Shown: in pieces, positions 22,710 to 31,404 of the stretch
Position numbering within the stretch: the stretch's first letter is position 1
Layout of the letters: each line of letters begins with the position of its first letter
DNA from: JBAZKV01 sp964443545
Lineage (GTDB): Bacteria > Margulisbacteria > WOR-1 > JAKLHX01 > JBAZKV01
Assembly: GCA_964443545.1 (NCBI GenBank)
Contig: CAYUCV010000013.1
Span: forward strand, 1 to 35,044
Direction: 5' to 3'
DNA length: 35,044 nucleotides
Translations under genes and position numbers: made by a program
Notes under the pieces: generated by a model
What the model was told of the DNA's origin: nothing
What the model saw: the letters and a program-made list of their open reading frames with translations, nothing else
Databases searched by the model: none

Positions 22710-23907
22710 AGCCCCTTACTATATGCCTGTCCGTGTCATCGATAAGCGTCTGCCCCTCGGCAGATAGCCCCGCCAGCACAAGCGCGGCTCCGGCCCGCAG
22801 GTCCGATGCCCTTACCGGAGCTCCCGACAGTTTTGGGACTCCCTTTATTATCATGCTGTGGCCTTCGGTCTGAATGTCCGCTCCCATCCTGTTGAGTTCG
22901 TTAACATGCATGAACCTGTTCTCAAAAATAGTTTCTGTGATTACGGAAGCCCCGTCGGCAACGGACAACAGCGCGGAAAACTGCGGCTGCATGTCCGTAG
23001 GAAATCCCGGATAAGGCAGGGTTTTTATGTTGACAGCCTTTGGCAAAGTTTTTGCGCTAACCCTGACAGAGCTCTCTTTTGTTTCGACCTCGGCCCCTGT
23101 CTCCGCCAGTTTTGCCGCTATCACGGCCACATCCTCGGGAATAATGTCCTTTACCGTGACCGAACCTTTTGTGATCGCTGCCGCCACCATAAAGGTGCCG
23201 GCCTCTATCCTGTCAGGGATAATCCTGTAATCCTGCGCTTTCAGCTGCAAAACCCCTTTGACGGTTATTTTTTCCTCTCCGGCACCCTTGATATCGGCTC
23301 CGCATTTGTTAAGAAAACGGGCCAGGTCCTTAATTTCGGGTTCCTGCGCCGCGTTCTCTATTACTGTTGTGCCTTCGGCCAGGGTAGAGGCCATCATCAG
23401 GCTTTCGGTAGCTCCTACCGACGGGAAATCTAGATAGATGCTGCTTCCTTTTAGTTTTTTTGCCTCGGCTATAACAAAACCGTGCTCCATTCTTATGACA
23501 GCGCCCATCGCCTCAAGGCCTTTAATGTAGAAATTTACCGGCCGGGAACCGATCGCACAGCCGCCCGGCAGAGGCACTTTTGCAAGGCCTTCCTTTGCAA
23601 GAATAGGACCTATGACAAAAAAAGAGGCCCTCATTTTAGTGACAAGTTCGTAAGGGGCCACATGTCTGATCTTGCCGCCCACCCAGACATGCACCCTTCC
23701 CGGCTCGCTGTATTCCACCCTCATCCCAAGGGCACGCAACACCCTGATCATGGTTATGACATCGTGCAGAAGGGGTATGTTGGATATCGTGGTCTCGCCG
23801 CCAAGCAGGATGGTGGAAGCAAGGATCGGCAGCGCAGCGTTCTTTGAACCGCTTATTCCCACAGTGCCGTTAAGGGGTGTGCCGCCTTTGACAAGTATTT
23901 TTCTCAT
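22651..23907 (-). CDS. murA: UDP-N-acetylglucosamine 1-carboxyvinyltransferase
   Basis: 418 residues, the standard MurA length, catalysing the first committed step of peptidoglycan synthesis (enolpyruvyl transfer from PEP to UDP-GlcNAc). Lys22/Asn23 in SGSKNAALP and the active-site Cys117 in LPGGCAIGSRP are intact; a Cys here predicts the usual fosfomycin-sensitive form. FPSVGATESLMMAS and GFPTDMQPQFSALL are further family blocks. The start at 23907 (MRKILVKGG) is chosen over an upstream in-frame start at 23952, since it begins the homologous region and lies 1 bp after the atpC stop. Confidence 0.97.
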   Translation of the reverse strand: MRKILVKGGTPLNGTVGISGSKNAALPILASTILLGGETTISNIPLLHDVITMIRVLRALGMRVEYSEPGRVHVWVGGKIRHVAPYELVTKMRASFFVIGPILAKEGLAKVPLPGGCAIGSRPVNFYIKGLEAMGAVIRMEHGFVIAEAKKLKGSSIYLDFPSVGATESLMMASTLAEGTTVIENAAQEPEIKDLARFLNKCGADIKGAGEEKITVKGVLQLKAQDYRIIPDRIEAGTFMVAAAITKGSVTVKDIIPEDVAVIAAKLAETGAEVETKESSVRVSAKTLPKAVNIKTLPYPGFPTDMQPQFSALLSVADGASVITETIFENRFMHVNELNRMGADIQTEGHSMIIKGVPKLSGAPVRASDLRAGAALVLAGLSAEGQTLIDDTDRHIVRGYERFLQKLNGLGADVKEVK

Positions 23908-23908
23908 G

Positions 23909-24148
23909 TTAATAGGTAAAGACCGTAACGCTGTCGGGAAGCACTCTGGCAAAGCCCCCTTTTATGGCGACCTTTTCCGTTGTTTTGCCTGATACAAAAG
24001 AAACCTCTCCCTGCTTTAGGTGGACCGCCATCGGAATGTGTCCCGGAAGCACTCCCAGCGAACCCTCCTGAGTCATAAGGGAGACCTCTTCGGCCTGCGT
24101 TTCCTTTAATATCCTCTCGGGTTCAATTATCCTTAGTTTTATCGGCAT
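23909..24148 (-). CDS. atpC: F-type ATP synthase epsilon subunit, short form
   Basis: 79 residues, against about 130-140 in most bacteria. The N-terminal beta-sandwich is complete (LRIIEPERILKE, EEVSLMTQEGSLGVLPGHIPM, GGFARVLPDSVTVF), but the C-terminal two-helix domain is absent. The stop is directly followed by murA, so this is not a sequence-gap artefact. That domain mediates epsilon inhibition and ATP sensing in other species, so this enzyme probably lacks it. Overlaps atpD by 26 bp. Confidence 0.92.
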   Translation of the reverse strand: MPIKLRIIEPERILKETQAEEVSLMTQEGSLGVLPGHIPMAVHLKQGEVSFVSGKTTEKVAIKGGFARVLPDSVTVFTY

Positions 24149-25517
24149 CCTTTATGACCTCGTCGATAGTTCCTTTCATGTAAAAACTGTTCTCCGGGAG
24201 AGCGTCGTGCTTTCCTTCGATAATTTCTTTGAATCCCCTGATCGTTTCGGAAAGAGGCACATATTTGCCCTTTCTACCGGTGAATTCTTCGGCAACAAAG
24301 AAAGGCTGGGAAAGGAATTTCTGGATCCTTCTTGCCCTTGCCACTATCAGCTTGTCCTGCGCAGAAAGCTCTTCTATCCCCAGGATGGCGATGATATCCT
24401 GCAGTTCTTTGTACCTTTGGAGTATCTTGACCACTTCTTTGGCCGTGTCAAAATGGTCCTGTCCGATTATCTTGGGGTCCATTATCCTTGAAGAAGATTG
24501 AAGAGGATCTACAGCGGGATAGATGCCCAGCTCCGTAAGGGCCCTGGAAAGAACAATGGTTGAGTCAAGATGTGAAAATGTGGTCGCGGGAGCCGGATCT
24601 GTTAGGTCGTCCGCCGGGACATAGATCGCCTGGACCGAGGTGATAGAGCCGTCTTTTGTTGAAGCTATCCGCTCCTGTATCTGCCCCATTTCTGTTGACA
24701 GGGTCGGCTGGTATCCTACCGCGGAAGGCATTCTTCCCAAAAGGGTCGAGACCTCCGATCCTGCCTGGACGAACCTGAAAATATTGTCGATAAAAAGCAG
24801 AACATCCTGCTTGCCCTCGTCCCTGAAGTATTCGGCAAACGCCAGTCCCGACATGGCAATCCTGAACCTTGCTCCTGGAGATTCGTTCATCTGGCCGAAC
24901 ACCAGGACCGTCTTGTCAATAACCCCGGATTGGCGCATGGAAAGGATAAGGTCATTGCCTTCCCTGCTCCTTTCCCCCACTCCGGTAAAGATGGATACCC
25001 CTCCGTGCTCGGTCGCGATATTTCTGATAAGCTCCATCACGACAACGGTCTTACCCACTCCCGCTCCGCCAAAAAGCCCGACCTTGCCTCCTTTGGGATA
25101 CGGCACAAGCAGGTCTATCACCTTTATGCCCGTCTCAAAAACTTTTTCCTCGGTCTCTACTTTTGTAACAGAAGGGCTGTGCCTGTGTATGGGATATCTA
25201 TTTTCGCTCTTAACCTCTCCTTTGTTGTCTATCGGCTGTCCCAGAATATTGAACACTCTTCCAAGGGCATTCTTCCCGACCGGAACGCTGATGGGCTCCT
25301 TCATATCCACAACTTCCAGGCCTCTTGAAAGTCCGTCCGTTGAACCCATGGCTATGCACCTTACCTGGCCGTCGCCAAGGTATTGCTGAACTTCCATGAT
25401 TATTTCGCCGCCCCCTGAGCGGACAGATACCGCGTCATTTATCCTGGGAAGCTCTGCGGCATCAAAACTTGCATCCACCACCGGGCCCACTATCTGCACT
25501 ATCCTGCCGTTACCCAT
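24123..25517 (-). CDS. atpD: F-type ATP synthase beta subunit
   Basis: 464 residues, full length. The catalytic P-loop GGAGVGKTVVVMELI, GERSREGND, the Walker B region DVLLFIDNIFRFVQAGSEVS, and ALTELGIYPAVDPLQSSSR are all present. It forms the catalytic sites of F1 together with alpha. It begins as TAATG with the atpG stop (1-bp overlap). Confidence 0.98.
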   Translation of the reverse strand: MGNGRIVQIVGPVVDASFDAAELPRINDAVSVRSGGGEIIMEVQQYLGDGQVRCIAMGSTDGLSRGLEVVDMKEPISVPVGKNALGRVFNILGQPIDNKGEVKSENRYPIHRHSPSVTKVETEEKVFETGIKVIDLLVPYPKGGKVGLFGGAGVGKTVVVMELIRNIATEHGGVSIFTGVGERSREGNDLILSMRQSGVIDKTVLVFGQMNESPGARFRIAMSGLAFAEYFRDEGKQDVLLFIDNIFRFVQAGSEVSTLLGRMPSAVGYQPTLSTEMGQIQERIASTKDGSITSVQAIYVPADDLTDPAPATTFSHLDSTIVLSRALTELGIYPAVDPLQSSSRIMDPKIIGQDHFDTAKEVVKILQRYKELQDIIAILGIEELSAQDKLIVARARRIQKFLSQPFFVAEEFTGRKGKYVPLSETIRGFKEIIEGKHDALPENSFYMKGTIDEVIKDADKTKDN

Positions 25518-26446
25518 TATTTAAGTGCCTCCGCGCTTCCTGTTATTTCTATCAGATCGCCTGTTATCTGCGATTGTCTTGCTTTGTTGCCCGCCAGAGT
25601 AAGGGTCTCTATCATGTCTTTGGCATTTTCAGTAGCCTGCTGCATGGCTATCATTCTGGCCGCGTTCTCGCTTGCGTCCGAGTCCAGGATCACCTGCACG
25701 ACCATTGTTTCAAGGTATCTGATCAGCATCTCTTCCAAAAAAATGCGGCTGTCCGGCTCAAAAACGAACGGGGGCAGATGGAACTGCGTATTGGGATAAA
25801 CTTCCGAGAACAGCGGCATTTCTTTAACGGGGATGTGGTCGAGGTGCTTTTCTTCTTCAAATATCAGAGGCAGCAGCCTCAGGGCCGAGATCTGAGCCTT
25901 TGAGGCGGACACAAAATGATTGTAGAACAGATAGACTTCTTCCACCGCAGACTTTTTATAAAGCGCGGCGGCCTCTCTTACCAGGTCCCTTGCGGTCTCG
26001 TCACGGTTAGAAAAAGGAGCGGTGTTGTGGCCGGAAATGACATCAAAGCTTCTTCTTTTCAAAAACTCGAGCCCCTTTTTCCCAACAGTGATGAACCGGA
26101 CCTTTCTTCCTTTTGCTTTTTCTTCCTGTGCCGCCTCCTCAACTTTGTGCAGCAGCGCCGTGTTAAGGGCTCCGCACATGCCTTTGTCAGAGGTAAAAAC
26201 AACAAAAAGGACCATCCCTGTTTTCCTGATCTCGCAGAGCTTAAGGCTGGAGCGCGTTTGCCTTGAAAGGGACTCTACCAGCTGCGAAACAAAAGAATAA
26301 AGCTCTTCCGAATAAGAAGCTGCAGAGAGCGCCAGCCGGCTTGATTTTTGATATTTGATGGAGGCCATCGTTTCCATGGCCTTGGTGACCTTGGCTATAT
26401 TGGCCACGGCCTTTATCTTGCGTTTATAGTCCAGGCGGCCGCTCAT
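25517..26446 (-). CDS. atpG: F-type ATP synthase gamma subunit
   Basis: 309 residues, slightly longer than the usual 285-295. N-terminal helix RLDYKRKIKAVANIAKVTKAMETMAS, DKGMCGALNTAL, and the C-terminal helix MIAMQQATENAKDMIETLTLAGNKARQ are typical of the central rotor shaft. Overlaps atpA by 4 bp (ATGA). Confidence 0.97.
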   Translation of the reverse strand: MSGRLDYKRKIKAVANIAKVTKAMETMASIKYQKSSRLALSAASYSEELYSFVSQLVESLSRQTRSSLKLCEIRKTGMVLFVVFTSDKGMCGALNTALLHKVEEAAQEEKAKGRKVRFITVGKKGLEFLKRRSFDVISGHNTAPFSNRDETARDLVREAAALYKKSAVEEVYLFYNHFVSASKAQISALRLLPLIFEEEKHLDHIPVKEMPLFSEVYPNTQFHLPPFVFEPDSRIFLEEMLIRYLETMVVQVILDSDASENAARMIAMQQATENAKDMIETLTLAGNKARQSQITGDLIEITGSAEALK

Positions 26447-27963
26447 TTACTTCCTTTTCCCGACAAAAAGAGCTTCTTAAAGCTTTCTACTGCTTCTTCA
26501 AGCCTTTTTTCGGCCCAGTCCTCAAGAGTTTCCTTTTTTTCTATATCATCCGTCACTTCGGAATAATTGCTCTTTACAAAATCGATCAATCCTCTCTCAA
26601 AGTCGATGACCTGCTCAACCTTGAGATCGTCAAGGTGCCCCTTTGTTCCGCAATAGATGGAAACGACCTGCTGCGCGACATCCATGGGGACATACTGGTC
26701 CTGTTTTAGGACCTCAGTAAGCCGCTGTCCTCTCTCAAGCTGTCTTTGAGAGCTTTTATCAAGGTCCGACGTGAACTGGGCAAAAGCTGCAAGCTCCCTG
26801 TACTGAGCAAGATCAAGGCGCAGGCTACCTGCCACTTTTTTCATCGCCTTTATCTGCGCCGAGCCTCCCACTCTGGATACCGACAGCCCCACATTCACCG
26901 CCGGGCGGATCCCGGAGTTGAACAGGTCGTTCTCCAGATAGATCTGGCCGTCGGTAATGGAAATGATATTGGTGGGGATGTAGGAAGAAATATCACCGGC
27001 CTGGGTCTCCACGATAGGCAGTGCCGTAAGAGAACCGCCCCCTCTTTCTTCGCTCAGCTTTGAGGCCCTCTCAAGCAGCCTTGAATGCAGATAAAAAATA
27101 TCTCCCGGATATGCTTCTCTGCCCGGAGGCCTCCTCAAAAGCAGTGAAAGCTGTCGGTAGGAAACCGCATGTTTAGAAAGATCGTCGTATATGACCAGGG
27201 CATTGCCCCCGTTATAGAGGTATTCCTCTGCCATCGCGCAGCCCGCGTACGGGGCTATGTACTGCAGCGAGGGAGAGTCTGTCGGAGAGGCAAAGACGAT
27301 GGTAGTGTATTCCATGGCGCCGCGGCTTTTAAGTATTTCGTAGATCTTTGCCACAAGAGAGGTTTTTTGCCCTATCGCCACATAAAAACATCTGACCCCG
27401 GACTTTTTCTGGTTGAGTATCGTATCTATTGCGATCGCGGTCTTGCCGACCCCCCTGTCACCTATTATCAGCTCCCTCTGCCCGCGGCCTATCGGGATCA
27501 TGGAATCCACTGCTTTGAGACCGGTCTGAAGCGGCCTGTTGACGGGAGCCCTGTCTATAACAGATGGGGCCACGATCTCTATTGGCCGTGTTTTCTCCGT
27601 TAGGATGCAGGGGCCGTCGTCAACGGGCTCGCCGAGCGGATTTACTATCCTTCCAAGAAGAGCGTCCCCAACGGGAACAGAGACCACTTTTCCCGTCCTT
27701 TTCACGCTGTCGCCTTCTTTGACCTTTTCTGCGTCTCTAAGTATTATCACTCCTACGCTGTCGGACAAAAGCGAAAGGGCGATCCCGATGGGGCCTGAAG
27801 AAAACTCAAGGAGTTCCATCGACATCACGTTCTCAAGGCCGTAGACAGAGGCTACTCCGTCCCCGGCAGAAGCTACAAAGCCCTGTTCCGAGATCTCTGA
27901 GAGGCCTTCATAGCCTTCGATCTCTTTTCTCAGCGCTTCGCTGATCTCCGAAGGTTTTAGCAC
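26443..27963 (-). CDS. atpA: F-type ATP synthase alpha subunit
   Basis: 506 residues. Non-catalytic nucleotide site P-loop GDRGVGKTAIAIDTI, AMEYTTIVFASPTDSP, YDDLSKHAVSYRQLSLLLRRPPGREAYPGD and the GLSVSRVGGSAQ arginine-finger region are intact. Overlaps atpH by 7 bp. Confidence 0.98.
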   Translation of the reverse strand: MLKPSEISEALRKEIEGYEGLSEISEQGFVASAGDGVASVYGLENVMSMELLEFSSGPIGIALSLLSDSVGVIILRDAEKVKEGDSVKRTGKVVSVPVGDALLGRIVNPLGEPVDDGPCILTEKTRPIEIVAPSVIDRAPVNRPLQTGLKAVDSMIPIGRGQRELIIGDRGVGKTAIAIDTILNQKKSGVRCFYVAIGQKTSLVAKIYEILKSRGAMEYTTIVFASPTDSPSLQYIAPYAGCAMAEEYLYNGGNALVIYDDLSKHAVSYRQLSLLLRRPPGREAYPGDIFYLHSRLLERASKLSEERGGGSLTALPIVETQAGDISSYIPTNIISITDGQIYLENDLFNSGIRPAVNVGLSVSRVGGSAQIKAMKKVAGSLRLDLAQYRELAAFAQFTSDLDKSSQRQLERGQRLTEVLKQDQYVPMDVAQQVVSIYCGTKGHLDDLKVEQVIDFERGLIDFVKSNYSEVTDDIEKKETLEDWAEKRLEEAVESFKKLFLSGKGSK

Positions 27964-28490
27964 CGGCCAAGCTCCTTTCTGAGTCCTGCCAGTCTGGCAG
28001 CCGTACTTACATCAATTATTTTATCCCTTACTTTGATCCTTGCCCCTGATACGATCGCCGCATCGACAATGTTCTTAATGATGATCTTTTTCCCTGTTTT
28101 TCTTGAAAGAACCTCGGACAAACGACCCAGCTGGAAAGGCTTAAGGGGCACAGCGGTAGTAACTACGGCTATTTCCTCGTTTTTGATAGCCCGGCGCAGG
28201 CGCTCGAATTCTGTGCGCGCGTCAAAAAGACAGCGCTCTCTTTTGTTCCTGTGTATAAGCCCGAGGAATCTGATAAAGCCCGGGCTTAGCGCAGGAGAGA
28301 ACATCTTTTTGTAGATCGAGGACTTCTGCTCGGCGCTGAACTGCGGGGCAAAGAACATGGAATAGAAATCCTTTGACCGTTTCATGGCCTCGACGAACTG
28401 CCCAAAATCCGACGATATCCTCTCCAGACCCGACGCCTCTTTCGCGGACATCGCCAGGGCCCGCGCGTATTTTTTTGCCGCATCCGCCAT
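27957..28490 (-). CDS. atpH: F-type ATP synthase delta subunit
   Basis: 177 residues, normal size. An N-terminal helical domain (KKYARALAMSAKEA; FLGLIHRNKRE) and a C-terminal segment (LSEVLSRKTGKKIIIKNIVDAAIVSGARIKVRDKIIDVS) give the standard OSCP/delta pattern. It joins F1 to the peripheral stalk. One base separates it from atpF. Confidence 0.95.
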   Translation of the reverse strand: MADAAKKYARALAMSAKEASGLERISSDFGQFVEAMKRSKDFYSMFFAPQFSAEQKSSIYKKMFSPALSPGFIRFLGLIHRNKRERCLFDARTEFERLRRAIKNEEIAVVTTAVPLKPFQLGRLSEVLSRKTGKKIIIKNIVDAAIVSGARIKVRDKIIDVSTAARLAGLRKELGRC

Positions 28491-28491
28491 A

Positions 28492-28983
28492 TCAGTTAAG
28501 GTCAGCCTTTCCCAGCCGCTCGATGGCTTCGTTTATAGAATCGTCGTGGTCCTTTTCCGAAATTGACCGCTTGATCAGCTTTTCGCTGGCAAGGACTATC
28601 AGCTGCGCCATCTGCCCCTTTACCTGCCTTATCGCCTGGTCCTTTTCGGCCTGCGCCTCCGCCTTGGCCCTTCTTATTAGCTGTGCCGCGTCAAGTTTGG
28701 CGGCCTCAAAAGCGTCGGTCTTTATTTTGGCCGCAAATTCCGACGCCTTCTTGATGATCAGCCCCGCCTCCTCGTCCGCGCCGCGCAGCCTGCCTTCGTA
28801 CGAAGTTTTTAAGTCTCCCGCTTCAAGAAGCCTGCCCTCCGCCTCTTTTATCTGCGAGGCGATCTTATCTCTGCGCTGTCTTACCATGTTCTCCAGAGGC
28901 TTAAAAAGGAAAGCCTTAAGGATCCAGACCAGCAGCAAAAAATTGACGATCACGGCAAGGATCGTGCCGTTTATTTCAAGCAT
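28492..28983 (-). CDS. atpF: F-type ATP synthase b subunit
   Basis: 163 residues. One N-terminal TM (GTILAVIVNFLLLVWILKAFLF), then a long charged coiled coil rich in Glu/Lys/Ala, as in peripheral-stalk b subunits. A single b gene is present, so the stalk is presumably a homodimer. Confidence 0.95.
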   Translation of the reverse strand: MLEINGTILAVIVNFLLLVWILKAFLFKPLENMVRQRRDKIASQIKEAEGRLLEAGDLKTSYEGRLRGADEEAGLIIKKASEFAAKIKTDAFEAAKLDAAQLIRRAKAEAQAEKDQAIRQVKGQMAQLIVLASEKLIKRSISEKDHDDSINEAIERLGKADLN

Positions 28984-29017
28984 TTTTGTTCATTCCTGTT
29001 AGGGGCTTTCCTTGTTT

Positions 29018-29266
29018 CTATTTGAACGGGTTCACAAAGATCAGCACTATTGCTATCAGCAGCACGTACAGTGTAAGGGATTCAATAAATGCAAGGCCCA
29101 CAATGAGCGCCTGCGTAATCGGGCCCCTTGCTTCCGGCTGCCTGGCAATGGATTCCAGAGCCTTTCCTGTGGCGTTGCCCTGGGCAACGGCCGAGGCTAT
29201 TGCCGCGATCGCAAGGGCAAAAGCCGCGGAAAAGATAGAGACCGCCGCTATCACTGGCTGGTTCAT
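29018..29266 (-). CDS. atpE: F-type ATP synthase c subunit, Na+-type motif
   Basis: 82 residues, two TM helices joined by the RQPEA polar loop. The ion-site residues are Gln29 in TM1 (AVAQGNATGK) and Glu62-Ser63 with Tyr67 in TM2 (FIESLTLYVLL). These align with Gln32, Glu65, Ser66 and Tyr70 of the Na+-binding Ilyobacter tartaricus c ring. Thr67 of that site is Leu here. H+-type c subunits usually lack the Gln and the Ser after Glu. Na+ coupling is therefore likely but inferred. A strong AAAGGAGG Shine-Dalgarno precedes the ATG, fitting the high c stoichiometry needed. Confidence 0.96.
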   Translation of the reverse strand: MNQPVIAAVSIFSAAFALAIAAIASAVAQGNATGKALESIARQPEARGPITQALIVGLAFIESLTLYVLLIAIVLIFVNPFK

Positions 29267-29300
29267 GGTGCTTCCTCCTTTCTGTATTCTATCAGTTTTT

Positions 29301-30029
29301 TTAGTGCCCGTCCGAAACCGCCCCTCCGATATAAAAAGTAGTCAAAAGTGCGAAGATAAATGCCTGAATGAACCCGATGAACAGACTCAGGGCAAGGATG
29401 GGAACGGGGTATATTACAGGGAACACCACCAGGGAGATAAGTATCATAAGTATGGTCTCTTTGCCGAACATATTGCCAAAAAGCCTTATCGCAAGGGAGA
29501 ACGGCTTTGCCGCCTCTTCCATGAGATTGATGGGGAGAAAAAAGAAAAAAGGTTCGAAGAATTTTTTGATGTATGCCAAGCCTTTTTCCTTGAACCCAAT
29601 GTAGTGGGTCGAGAAAAAGACCACCAGCGCCAGCCCTGCAGTCACATTAAGGTCCGTGGTAGGAGCCGTCACATGCGGGATGTGCGCGGCCCATTTATCA
29701 AAGAAGAGCGAATAAACGGCGTTTATGGGAAGGAGTTCGAACCAGTTGGAAATAAGTATAAAGATAAAGAGCGTGGAAATTAGGGGCGCGTACTGGTCCC
29801 CTTTTTTTCCCATAACGCTTGCGGGAAGCGCGCTTATGGGCTCCATGGCCATCTCGACCGCGGCCTGAAGCATGGTAGGACCTTTAGGAGAGCTTTTCAG
29901 CAGAAAATGCCTTAGCACCGCTGCGCCCGCAACTATGACGGCGGATACCATCAGCATGGCAATTATTGTATCGGCATGAAAATCAAGGCCTAAAAAATGC
30001 CAGACGCTGTGATGCCCTATTTCTATCAT
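29301..30029 (-). CDS. atpB: F-type ATP synthase a subunit
   Basis: 242 residues with five or more TM helices. The stator-channel Arg is present in PFSLAIRLFGNMFGKE, and the last helices hold FIQAFIFALLTTFYIGGAV. NWFELLPI and LNVTAGLALVVFF are typical earlier motifs. Starts as TGATG on the atpZ stop. Confidence 0.96.
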   Translation of the reverse strand: MIEIGHHSVWHFLGLDFHADTIIAMLMVSAVIVAGAAVLRHFLLKSSPKGPTMLQAAVEMAMEPISALPASVMGKKGDQYAPLISTLFIFILISNWFELLPINAVYSLFFDKWAAHIPHVTAPTTDLNVTAGLALVVFFSTHYIGFKEKGLAYIKKFFEPFFFFLPINLMEEAAKPFSLAIRLFGNMFGKETILMILISLVVFPVIYPVPILALSLFIGFIQAFIFALLTTFYIGGAVSDGH

Positions 30030-30232
30030 CAGTTCCTGCCCGCCTTTTCCGCGATCCTCAAAAGGCTCCTCAACCCCGCGGCTATCCCCAGCAGCACAAG
30101 TATCAGGGTAAAAACCGGGGAGCTGCCAAACCTGCCGTCAAGAAAGCGGCCCAGCAAAAGCCCTGCCAGCGGCGGGGCCACTATGCTGCCCGCGATACTG
30201 AAGGCCAGGTCTCTGTATCTAAGAAAATTCAT
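30029..30232 (-). CDS. AtpZ/AtpI-like small ATP synthase accessory protein
   Basis: 67 residues with two TM helices (LAFSIAGSIVAPPLAGLLLGRFLD and FTLILVLLGIAAGLRSLLRI). GLLLGRFLD is the signature of the AtpZ/AtpI family (PF09527) encoded ahead of atpB in many operons. Proposed roles are c-ring assembly and Mg2+/Ca2+ supply. Overlaps wecB by 4 bp (ATGA) and atpB by 1 bp. Confidence 0.85.
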   Translation of the reverse strand: MNFLRYRDLAFSIAGSIVAPPLAGLLLGRFLDGRFGSSPVFTLILVLLGIAAGLRSLLRIAEKAGRN

Positions 30233-31404
30233 TTCAGTTTGAGCGAATGCCTTGCCGGATCAAATTCTTCCGGCATCCTGTCGGTGTAGCCGAACCGCCT
30301 CATTATGGCAAACAGTATCCTTTCGGCGGCCTGTCCGTCCCCGTAGGGATTTACTGCCCTTGCCATTTTCTGGTATTCTGTTTCGTCCGTAAGAAGTTTT
30401 TCCGTTTCTCTGACTATCGTATCTGTGTCAGTACCCACCATCCGCACGGTCCCCGCCTCAACGGCCTCCGGCCTTTCGGTGGTCTCTCTCAGAACAAGGA
30501 CGGGCTTGCCGAGCGAAGGCGCTTCTTCCTGAACTCCTCCAGAGTCGCTTAGTATAATGTGGGAGGCTTTCATCAGATGGACGAAAGGGATATAGTCCAT
30601 CGGCTCTATCAAGATCACTCCGGGTGTTTTTGAAAGCGTTTCGCTCACAACTTCTCTGACCCGGGGATTTCTGTGGACCGGCAGCACCACAGCTGCGATC
30701 TGCGCATGTTTTTCGGCAATTAAGGCCAGAGCCTGGCAGACGCTGCGCATGGGCTCGCCAAAGCTTTCTCTCCTGTGGGTGGTTACCAGGATCACCTTTT
30801 TGTTCTTGGGCAAATCTACTCCGGCTTTTTTGAGGTCAAAGGGTTTCTTGACCGCAAAAAGCAGAGAATCTACCACTGTGTTGCCGGTCAGAAAAATGTT
30901 CTGTCTTGGGATACCCTCCTGAACAAGACAGTCAAGCGCCTTTTTGGTCGGAGCAAAATGAAGGTCGGCAAGCGCCGTTGTAAGCCTGCGGTTCATCTCT
31001 TCCGGGTACGGGTTGAACTTGTTAAAGGTCCTCAGTCCCGCCTCCAGATGGCCCACCGGGACCCTGTGGTTAAAAGCTGCAAGGGCGCCCGTGAATGTCG
31101 TCGTCGTGTCCCCCTGCACCAGGATCATGTCGGGCCTCTCCGACCTGATTATCCCCTCAAATCCCTGGATGGACCTGGTTATTATGTCCCCTAGGGTCTG
31201 GTTCTCTTCCATTATAGAAAGGTCATAGTCCGGGCGTATCTCAAAAGGCTTGAGCGCCTGGTCCAGCATCTGCCTGTGCTGCGCGGTAACTGCCACGATG
31301 GGCTCGAACATGTCGGGATGCTCTTTGACCTTCGCGATCACGGGGGCCATTTTTATGGTTTCCGGCCTTGTCCCAAAAATGAACATCAGCCTTTTTTTCT
31401 GCAT
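30229..31404 (-). CDS. wecB: UDP-N-acetylglucosamine 2-epimerase (non-hydrolysing)
   Basis: 391 residues. It interconverts UDP-GlcNAc and UDP-ManNAc for surface polysaccharides. Motifs in order: MFIFGTRPETIKMAPVI at the N-terminus, QGDTTTTFTGALAAF, VGHLEAGLRT, PEEMNRRLT, TGNTVVDSL, VTTHRRESFGE and SDSGGVQEEAP, all diagnostic of WecB/MnaA. The start at 31404 is chosen (TGATG junction with the wecA stop, GGGAGAG upstream) over a distant in-frame start at 31557, which would lie inside wecA. Confidence 0.95.
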   Translation of the reverse strand: MQKKRLMFIFGTRPETIKMAPVIAKVKEHPDMFEPIVAVTAQHRQMLDQALKPFEIRPDYDLSIMEENQTLGDIITRSIQGFEGIIRSERPDMILVQGDTTTTFTGALAAFNHRVPVGHLEAGLRTFNKFNPYPEEMNRRLTTALADLHFAPTKKALDCLVQEGIPRQNIFLTGNTVVDSLLFAVKKPFDLKKAGVDLPKNKKVILVTTHRRESFGEPMRSVCQALALIAEKHAQIAAVVLPVHRNPRVREVVSETLSKTPGVILIEPMDYIPFVHLMKASHIILSDSGGVQEEAPSLGKPVLVLRETTERPEAVEAGTVRMVGTDTDTIVRETEKLLTDETEYQKMARAVNPYGDGQAAERILFAIMRRFGYTDRMPEEFDPARHSLKLK

